This document shows, in pieces, positions 42,601-46,961 of a stretch of DNA of 46,961 nucleotides (positions are counted from its first letter, which is position 1; each line of letters starts with the position of its first letter). Source of the DNA: CAYWKS01 sp964458935 (GTDB lineage Bacteria > Planctomycetota > Phycisphaerae > Phycisphaerales > Zrk34); assembly GCA_964458935.1 (NCBI GenBank), contig CAYWKS010000025.1:1-46961 (forward strand), written 5' to 3'. Made by a program: the position numbers and the translations under genes. The notes beneath the pieces were generated by a model. The model ran no database searches and was not told where the DNA came from. It saw only the letters and a list, made by a program, of their open reading frames with translations.

Positions 42601-42912
42601 GCCGAGGTAGACCAGCCCCGCGCCGATCCCCCCGACCGGCATGCCGATGTAGGTCAGCTCCTCGTTGGCGTAGGTCTGCTTCCGCCCGCGCTCGAACAGC
42701 GACCGCACCCACGCCGGGTCGAGCTTCTTGTCCGCCGGGATCAGCCGGCGGTAGTCGTTGTCGTCGAAGGGCCCGGCGAACAACGGCATGGCGCTGTGCC
42801 CCAGCGTCGCACCGGCACACGCCGCCGCCGTCGCCTTGACGAATTCCCGTCGATCCATGCCCCGCGGCAGGCAGTCCCCGCCGCACCCGCATCCGTCCGC
42901 TTCTTTCGCCAT
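39682..42912 (-). CDS. Tat-exported GH116-type glycosidase with an inserted beta-sandwich-like domain
   Basis: 1076 aa. ATG 42912 follows GAGGTG and gives a Cys-rich leader and then a Tat signal (DRREFVKATAAACAGATL). The GH116 N-terminal domain contains YIGMPVGGIGAGLVYLGGDG and LWMWDVFNKSYSRGF. A ~200-residue insert (about 320-510) begins with VFEDFEKADYAGWTVTGEAF and has the RFRIGGGNKPHHDENT region typical of a jelly-roll module seen in GH32 and other planctomycete enzymes. The C-terminal (alpha/alpha)6 barrel has NCCPGTCTHVWHYAQAPGRL and HNTLDAAWHG. GH116 enzymes are beta-glucosidases, beta-xylosidases or glucosylceramidases; the substrate is not determined. It is divergent from a sulfatase and ends near the HDOD gene. 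Confidence 0.88.
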   Translation of the reverse strand: MAKEADGCGCGGDCLPRGMDRREFVKATAAACAGATLGHSAMPLFAGPFDDNDYRRLIPADKKLDPAWVRSLFERGRKQTYANEELTYIGMPVGGIGAGLVYLGGDGRLWMWDVFNKSYSRGFMGRGANGETYLEPFKPLQPFDQGFKLRVTTGDATDTRSLDREGFANVMFDGRYPMGLVTYEDPACAVGVKLEAFSPTIPLDLDNSTYPATVMRYTLTNTSDQAVEAAIGAWVDNPVCLYTGDVTRRNTVRHGEDVTVLACSAESPQADASSEPDRVFEDFEKADYAGWTVTGEAFGEGPMAIADVPDYQGALNAVGRRVVNSHAQAPGDDVDAKDGAVGTLLSGPFKIDRNYIRFRIGGGNKPHHDENTLAVLADAKALARAPEETTVLLWVDGKVARSETGRDSNKMHQAFMRVDDLRGREARLMIVDTARGGWGNIGVDQIVFTNTPPKSDPVDRRHDHGTFAVAAVGGADAANASAGRDDVFAGGEADTMTGPHGRPLIGALGKTVSLQPGQAKTVAFVVAWHFPNLELDKVGRVGRHYTGRFEDAAAAAAHVAASIDSLYEQTHRWVETWYDSTLPYWLLDRAMANTSTLATTVCYLFEDGRFYGWEGVNCCPGTCTHVWHYAQAPGRLFPEVERNLRRRVDFGIGMNDDGGISFRTMRGAGNRTAVDGQCGRILGIYRDHQMSADDALLRELWPKVRMAIEFMLAHDPDRDGILDGAQHNTLDAAWHGQISFTSSLYIAAMRAGERMAREMADDEFADRCKAVADAGGTNILKLYNGEYFYQIEDPNHADEIAAGKGCYIDQVFGQTWSHWTNLGRLFDREKQLTALRSLWKYNFVPDVGPFREHFTRGRWYAKAGDAGLIMCSWPREQVDPVKKKHWQYQYFNECMTGFEYQAAAHMVWEGHDQPDLLQHGLAIARAIHDRYDARLRNPYNEIECSDHYARAMASYGVYQAVCGFNCHGPSGHIEFAPRLTPDDFKAAFTCATGWGSFAQQRRGDHQLASITPRWGRVTVKTFGLRCLGGITGAAVHAEVDGRPIEAAARVREGEARVDFDRPLVLETGQTLTVTLA

Positions 42913-43019
42913 CGTGTCACCTCGATGTGGCAGTGTCTCTTGCGGCCCAGCGACCCGCAACACGCCGCGGCATGCCGGCCGTGTCCCGACGCCGCGCGGG
43001 CTGTGCAGGGGACCTGCGC

Positions 43020-43042
43020 GACTATACAATATGAGCATAGTC
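43020..43042. promoter_or_regulatory. Dyad overlapping a -10-like box in the GH116/sulfatase divergent region
   Basis: GACTAT (43020-43025) and ATAGTC (43037-43042) are perfect arms 11 nt apart and enclose TACAAT (43025-43030), a good -10 box for the sulfatase; its -35 (TGTGCA, 17 nt upstream) is weak. A protein bound to the dyad would block that promoter, as expected for a substrate-inducible repressor site. Confidence 0.45.
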
Positions 43043-43130
43043 ACCGGGCGCTATCGCCGCTGCGAGGCCCGCCGGCTCGACGCTGGCTGCGATTCTTCAC
43101 CGCGCCTCGTGTTCTGCAAGGAGCCGACCG

Positions 43131-44633
43131 ATGAAGACCTTTCTCGCCGCATTGCTCATCGCCGCCTTCCCGGTGCTGGGCCAGGCCGCCTCCCCCGATC
43201 GACCCAACATCCTCTTCTGCATCGCCGACGACGCGTCGTTCGACAGCTTCGGGGCGTATGGCTGCGACTGGATCGACACGCCCGCGGTCGATCGACTGGC
43301 CCGCGAGGGCGTCAGGTTCACCCGCGCCTACAACTGCAACCCCAAGTGCGCCCCCGCCCGCGCCTGCCTCGTCACCGGCCGGTACAGTTGGCAGCTCAAG
43401 CAGGCGGCCAACCACTGGCCCCACTTCCCCGACGAGTTCGCGTTCTACCCGCACCTGCTCATGGACGCCGGTTACCACGTCGGCTTCACCGGCAAGGGCT
43501 GGGGCCCCGGCACCTACGACACCAAGCACAACCCCGCCGGCCCCTACTACGGCAATCGCAGGCTCAAGCCACCCTACCGCCACATCAGCAACAAGGACTA
43601 CGCAGCCAACTTCGCCGACTTCCTCGACAGCAAACCCGACGACATGCCCTTCTGCTTCTGGCTCGGCACACACGAACCCCACCGCGCCTATGAAAAGGAC
43701 GCCTACAAGAAGGCCGGGCATCGGCTCCAGGACGTCGACGTCCAGCCCTACTTCCCCGACAACGCGACCGTCCGCGGCGACCTGCTCGACTACGGCCTGG
43801 AGGTCGAGTGGTACGACACCCACATCGGCCGCGCCGTCCAGCACCTCGAAGACCGCGGCCTGATGGACAACACGCTCATCGTCGTCACCTCCGATCACGG
43901 CATGCCCTTCCCCCGCATCAAGGGCCAGATCTACGAAGAAGGCTTCCGCGTCCCGCTCGTCATGTATTGGAAGGGCGTGATCCAGCCCGGCCGCGTCGTC
44001 GACGACTTCGTCAACTTCCCCGACTTCGCGCCGACGTTCATGCAACTCGCCGGCCTCGACCCCCACCCCCAGATGACCGGCCGCAGCTTCCTCGATCTCA
44101 TCCGCTCGACCGACTCCGGACGCATCGACCCGACCCGCGACCACGTCCTGCTCGGCAAGGAACGCCACGACACCGGCCGCGCCAGCGACGAGGGCGTCGA
44201 CCTGACCTACCCCGTCCGCGCCATCCGCACCGAAGACTTCCTCTACGTCCGCAACTTCAAGCCCGACCGCTGGCCCGCGGGCAACCCGGAGTTCGGCCTG
44301 CGCAACTGCGACGACTCGCCCACCAAGAGCTACCTCACCGCACTCAAACCCGGCGACGACGAGTACCGCTTCTACGAACTCAGCTTCGGCAAACGCCCCG
44401 CCGAGGAACTGTACGACATGCGGACCGATCCGCACTGCATGACCAACCTCGCCGACAGCCCCGAGCACGCCGCGATCAAGAACAGGCTCCGCACGCAGAT
44501 GCAGCAGGAGCTGACCACACAGGCCGACCCACGCATCCTCGGCAACGGCGACGTGTTCAACCACTACCGCTACGTCGGCAAGCCCTTCAACTACGAAACC
44601 GGCAAGGTCGGCCCCATGCCCCGCCGACGCTAG
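43131..44633 (+). CDS. Secreted sulfatase, N-sulfoglucosamine sulfohydrolase-like
   Basis: 500 aa. MKTFLAALLIAAFPVLGQAA is a Sec signal peptide. NILFCIADDASFDSFGAYG gives the first metal-binding acids, and CAPAR (73-77) in PKCAPARACLVTGR is the C-x-P-x-R motif in which the cysteine becomes formylglycine. VVTSDHGMPFPRIKGQIYEE gives the second Asp/His pair. GKGWGPGTYD and FCFWLGTHEPHRAYE resemble SGSH-type sulfohydrolases of heparan degradation. It needs a formylglycine-generating enzyme from elsewhere. AAGGAG is ~6 nt before ATG 43131. Opposite a GH116 enzyme, it suggests breakdown of a sulfated glycan. Arylsulfatase activity is the broader alternative. Confidence 0.9.
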   Translation: MKTFLAALLIAAFPVLGQAASPDRPNILFCIADDASFDSFGAYGCDWIDTPAVDRLAREGVRFTRAYNCNPKCAPARACLVTGRYSWQLKQAANHWPHFPDEFAFYPHLLMDAGYHVGFTGKGWGPGTYDTKHNPAGPYYGNRRLKPPYRHISNKDYAANFADFLDSKPDDMPFCFWLGTHEPHRAYEKDAYKKAGHRLQDVDVQPYFPDNATVRGDLLDYGLEVEWYDTHIGRAVQHLEDRGLMDNTLIVVTSDHGMPFPRIKGQIYEEGFRVPLVMYWKGVIQPGRVVDDFVNFPDFAPTFMQLAGLDPHPQMTGRSFLDLIRSTDSGRIDPTRDHVLLGKERHDTGRASDEGVDLTYPVRAIRTEDFLYVRNFKPDRWPAGNPEFGLRNCDDSPTKSYLTALKPGDDEYRFYELSFGKRPAEELYDMRTDPHCMTNLADSPEHAAIKNRLRTQMQQELTTQADPRILGNGDVFNHYRYVGKPFNYETGKVGPMPRRR

Positions 44634-45069
44634 ATACGCCACGCCCCCTCGCCCCACGCGATGAACCGCACGCACAACCCCATCGCCCCCCGGCCCGCCC
44701 ACGCCGCCAACCGCAACCCACCCCCATCAATCCCCGCGCACTAGACAGCGGCCAACTAAACGCGCGGCAAATCGGTGCTAGAATCGTGAGACGGGGTGGG
44801 TGACGTGGGAAGCTTCTTCCTGGTGAAAAGTCAACAGAACTTGGAGCTTAACACTCAGCGGCCCTCCTTTTACCTGCCGCGGCTGCGTCAGCCCGGCGCA
44901 TAGCATCTATCAGTTAATCACCAAAGGCAATCCGCGCTTTTCCCTTACCCTTTTGGATTCCAGCTGAATCTCCCCCGTCCAACAAGTCGATACACCTCAC
45001 GCCGAGTTCTCCAAACGTGAATTCAGGCTTTGTTTCCGGCGAAGGTGATCTTAACGTTAGCTTACAAAA
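44634..45069. other. Gene-free transition into AT-richer DNA
   Basis: 436 bp between the sulfatase and the DMP19-like gene. The first ~150 bp are C-rich and resemble the chromosome to the left. From about 44.8 kb GC falls and codon-like structure disappears. A 79-codon minus-strand frame (44914-45153) runs into the start of the DMP19 gene in antisense and is not supported. No integrase, tRNA or attachment repeat is seen. Confidence 0.45.
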
Positions 45070-45645
45070 ATGAAACTGCCCTTTACACCGACGTGGAAAA
45101 AGGTTGCCGACCAGAAGGCTGGTTTTAAGCAGTTCTACTACATCCATACTCACGATGTAGAGAAGGAGTGGAAAAATGGATTTGACCAGTTAAATGAGGG
45201 ACGAAAGATGGCTGCGAGATTCTACTGGCTAATCTCAGAACTAAATAACGGCGGATTAGATCAGTATTTCTGGAACTCCAGCGGAGACTTTTTTACTGAT
45301 TCGGTTGAGGATCTGAACCGTATAGGTCAGCATGATGCTGCGGCCATTCTAACTCGTGCCTCACGAAAATTATTCGGCGACGCCGAAGTGCCATCTGATA
45401 CCAGCCTCCGGCGGGCTGCAATTCAGTCTTATTATGGGACACATCCATTTAACGACGATGATGACAGGGAAAGACTTGCAGTTCTAGAGGAGAAGGAAAA
45501 TCTGGAGAAAGAAACCCGCCTACTAGATGAATTACAGAGGCCTATGGCTATCGCCCTTGTTGACTGGATGCGCCAGAATCATACAATGTTTTCACGACTA
45601 CATGGAAAAGACGAAGAAAAGGACGAAGCAAAGGTGTCAGGTTGA
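45070..45645 (+). CDS. DMP19-family (DUF4375) protein
   Basis: 191 aa. ARFYWLISELNNGGLDQYFW with NSSGDFFTDSVEDLNRIG is the diagnostic block of the DMP19/DUF4375 family, named for a Neisseria DNA-mimic protein; most members have no known function and DNA mimicry should not be assumed. Its codon use is AT-rich and unlike the left-hand genes, pointing to recent acquisition. The C-terminus is Glu/Lys-rich. The last codons (AAGGTGTCAGG before TGA) carry part of the repeat that stands complete just downstream, so the end of the gene may have been modified by that element. The start ATG 45070 has no strong ribosome site. Confidence 0.78.
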   Translation: MKLPFTPTWKKVADQKAGFKQFYYIHTHDVEKEWKNGFDQLNEGRKMAARFYWLISELNNGGLDQYFWNSSGDFFTDSVEDLNRIGQHDAAAILTRASRKLFGDAEVPSDTSLRRAAIQSYYGTHPFNDDDDRERLAVLEEKENLEKETRLLDELQRPMAIALVDWMRQNHTMFSRLHGKDEEKDEAKVSG

Positions 45646-45655
45646 TTTACAGCGG

Positions 45656-45732
45656 GAAGAAAAGGTGTCAGGAACCTTTTTGTAGTATGTTCACAGCAAG
45701 AACGCGAATAAGGTTCCTGACACCTTTTCTTC
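45656..45732. repeat. Perfect 23-bp inverted repeat with GGTGTCAGGAACC core
   Basis: The 23-nt arm at 45656-45678, containing AAAGGTGTCAGGAACC, returns as its exact reverse complement at 45710-45732 with a 31-nt loop. A partial third copy (AAAGGTGTCAGG) is at 45630-45641. The size, perfection and core recall palindromic intergenic elements moved by REP-associated (Y1) transposases. No transposase is adjacent. The T-rich flanks mean it could also end transcription in both directions. Confidence 0.75.
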
Positions 45733-45798
45733 TCCTAGATTAATTCGCTCGTCTCGTTGTTCTCCAACCCGGTGCCATCCGAGGCGTGGAGGACATAT

Positions 45799-45873
45799 AT
45801 GGAGACGGCTGGAGCAAACTATTGGCGATCGAGTTGTCCCGCATTTGGCCTGCCACAAGCCGCATGTTCCTGA
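45799..45873 (+). CDS. Possible 24-codon leader peptide coupled to the terminal gene
   Basis: ATG 45799 has TGGAGG 5-6 nt upstream, the best ribosome site in this stretch. The frame ends at TGA 45871-45873, which overlaps an in-frame ATG of the following gene as TGATG. This is the arrangement of a translationally coupled leader. The 24-residue product has no recognisable motif, and its sequence is otherwise ordinary, so it may be fortuitous. Confidence 0.35.
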   Translation: METAGANYWRSSCPAFGLPQAACS

Positions 45874-46961
45874 TGGCGGCATTGGTGACAATGCATGCAT
45901 GGACGGCCCGGGTTCAAGCCGCCGACGCGAACGCGACAAGGCAAGCGATTGTCAAACTCGCCGTGCGCGCCGGTGAACTGCAGGGAATCACGTTGTCGCT
46001 CGTTCGCGATGACGCAAACCTGGAACGCGATAGCACCCCATCGGTGGGCCTCGTGGCGTTGTACTTGCTTCGCGTCAGTCTCCAGGGCCACACTGCGCAA
46101 TACACCATGCTGCATCAGGACAGTCATCTGGCATTGCCCAACTGCCAGTTCATGCCTGATGGATTCTATTGGAGCGCCCAGGAGGTTGGGCGGCAGCGGA
46201 CCTGGGTGTTTGCCAAGTACCCCCAGCCCAAACCTGTTGACCAGCCCAATGCTAAGTCACCCGAAGAACAGAAGCAACAGCCTTGGCCGCTGTTGGTCGA
46301 TCAACCCGAGTGGCCCAAGATTCTGGCTCCAGTGGATTATGTCAGTATCATGGCAGGGGCGCGCGACGTCGGCGGCTACGACCTGGTCAGCGATAAGGGA
46401 AAACTGTCGGTATGGATTGCGGTCGATTCGGTCTTGTCAGAGTGGCGTTACACGCCAGGGAAGAAGATGCCGCGCCCGGGCAAGTTGGGCATTCCAAACA
46501 TTGAATTCGATGACAACGGAATTCCTGTTGACATGGATAATTGGACCCGCGGCCGTCTGGTGAAAGGAAAGATTGAAGGTGGCTTCGTTGTGATCGAAGA
46601 TGTCCACACGTTCCTTCTTTCCAGCGACGGACGTTTGTTTCGTAACATCGAAGGTCAATGGATTCAATTGGCGACGGTTTCCCCCGGCGAACTTGACGGC
46701 CCAGCTGAAGAAATCAAACCGCTGCAGTTGATCCTTGTCAGTCTCGATGACGAGGCAAAGTACGCACTGTTCGGATGGGACGGAGAAAAGGTCGCTGCCT
46801 TGGGCATGACAGACAAAGATGGCCAGCCGATGGGGCCTTTCTTGTCTGCCGATCAACTCGATACCAGCGTACCGCAAGCCGTCGATAGAATGATGGCATT
46901 GAGGTCTTCTGATGACCAGAAGCTCAAAGCATGGCTCAAACAGCGTGCTGCGGCGCTTCAG
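45864..46961 (+). CDS. Secreted protein of unknown function, 3' end beyond window
   Basis: An open frame of at least 366 codons continues past the end of the window. The N-terminus (MFLMAALVTMHAWTARVQA, cut before ADAN) resembles a signal peptide. ATG 45873, overlapped by the leader stop, and an upstream GTG at 45786 are alternative starts. The mature part has recurring Trp/Pro-rich strands (FMPDGFYWSAQEVGRQRTWV, WPKILAPVDYVSIMAGARDV), YALFGWDGEKVAALGMTDKD and a helical C-terminal region (ALRSSDDQKLKAWLKQRAAA). It has few charged clusters and no recognised domain. Composition is less GC-rich than the left of the window. Confidence 0.6.
   Translation, partial: MFLMAALVTMHAWTARVQAADANATRQAIVKLAVRAGELQGITLSLVRDDANLERDSTPSVGLVALYLLRVSLQGHTAQYTMLHQDSHLALPNCQFMPDGFYWSAQEVGRQRTWVFAKYPQPKPVDQPNAKSPEEQKQQPWPLLVDQPEWPKILAPVDYVSIMAGARDVGGYDLVSDKGKLSVWIAVDSVLSEWRYTPGKKMPRPGKLGIPNIEFDDNGIPVDMDNWTRGRLVKGKIEGGFVVIEDVHTFLLSSDGRLFRNIEGQWIQLATVSPGELDGPAEEIKPLQLILVSLDDEAKYALFGWDGEKVAALGMTDKDGQPMGPFLSADQLDTSVPQAVDRMMALRSSDDQKLKAWLKQRAAALQ

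Noticed and set aside
39640..43134. 1164-codon plus-strand frame
   Set aside because: Antisense to the GH116 gene; its translation is low-complexity and Arg/Val/Ala-rich with no domain.
44914..45153. 79-codon minus-strand frame at the composition boundary
   Set aside because: Antisense to the DMP19 gene start and no recognisable family. It could be a gene remnant, but there is not enough to support it.

Overview
The window is GC-rich, densely coded DNA that looks like a planctomycete, most likely of the Phycisphaerae. The support is a type IV prepilin-like protein of the kind common there, a formylglycine sulfatase, a Tat-exported GH116-type glycosidase, a short protein with a PEP-CTERM-like tail, and secretin-like orphan proteins. 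This is inferred from gene content; no rRNA or tRNA marker is present. The left ~31 kb is one large surface-polysaccharide locus whose genes switch strand in blocks. The middle is a short housekeeping block (rpsB, tsf, purU). The right side holds catabolic and regulatory genes and ends in an AT-richer stretch that looks acquired.

Polysaccharide locus (1-30531). Precursor genes are a UDP-glucuronate decarboxylase (partial, left edge), a UDP-HexNAc 6-dehydrogenase, GalU, and a GHMP kinase resembling plant glucuronokinase that overlaps galU. A DprE1-like oxidase, a DprE2-like reductase and a UbiA-type prenyltransferase together match the mycobacterial route from polyprenyl-phosphoryl ribose to the lipid-linked arabinofuranose donor. 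Assembly genes are five glycosyltransferases (three GT2, two GT4), a Wzx-type flippase and a Wzy/O-antigen-ligase-type polymerase. Decoration genes are three WcaF-type acetyltransferases, a polysaccharide pyruvyltransferase, a nitroreductase-like protein, two P-loop sulfotransferases, an ATP sulfurylase, a methyltransferase-like protein, two tandem asparagine-synthase-like proteins (the second without the glutaminase cysteine) and a CapK/PaaK-type adenylate-forming enzyme. The predicted product is a strongly anionic glycan carrying sulfate, pyruvate, acetyl and possibly uronamide groups, perhaps with arabinofuranose. The chemistry is inferred from families.

Middle (30605-39569). On the minus strand lie a membrane protein of unknown function, a secreted STN/secretin-N-like protein, tsf and rpsB. 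rpsB has a good promoter and a leader of about 250 nt, and tsf a clear terminator. On the plus strand follow purU, a small secreted helical protein, a 56-residue protein made almost only of a signal peptide plus a PEP-CTERM-like tail, and a degenerate-EAL/HDOD signalling protein.

Right side (39682-46961). A GH116-type glycosidase and an N-sulfoglucosamine-sulfohydrolase-like sulfatase are divergent around a dyad that overlaps a promoter-like element. They look like a glycan-degrading pair. From about 44.8 kb base composition changes. There are a DMP19-family protein, a perfect 23-bp inverted repeat containing GGTGTCAGGAACC, and a secreted protein of unknown function running off the edge.
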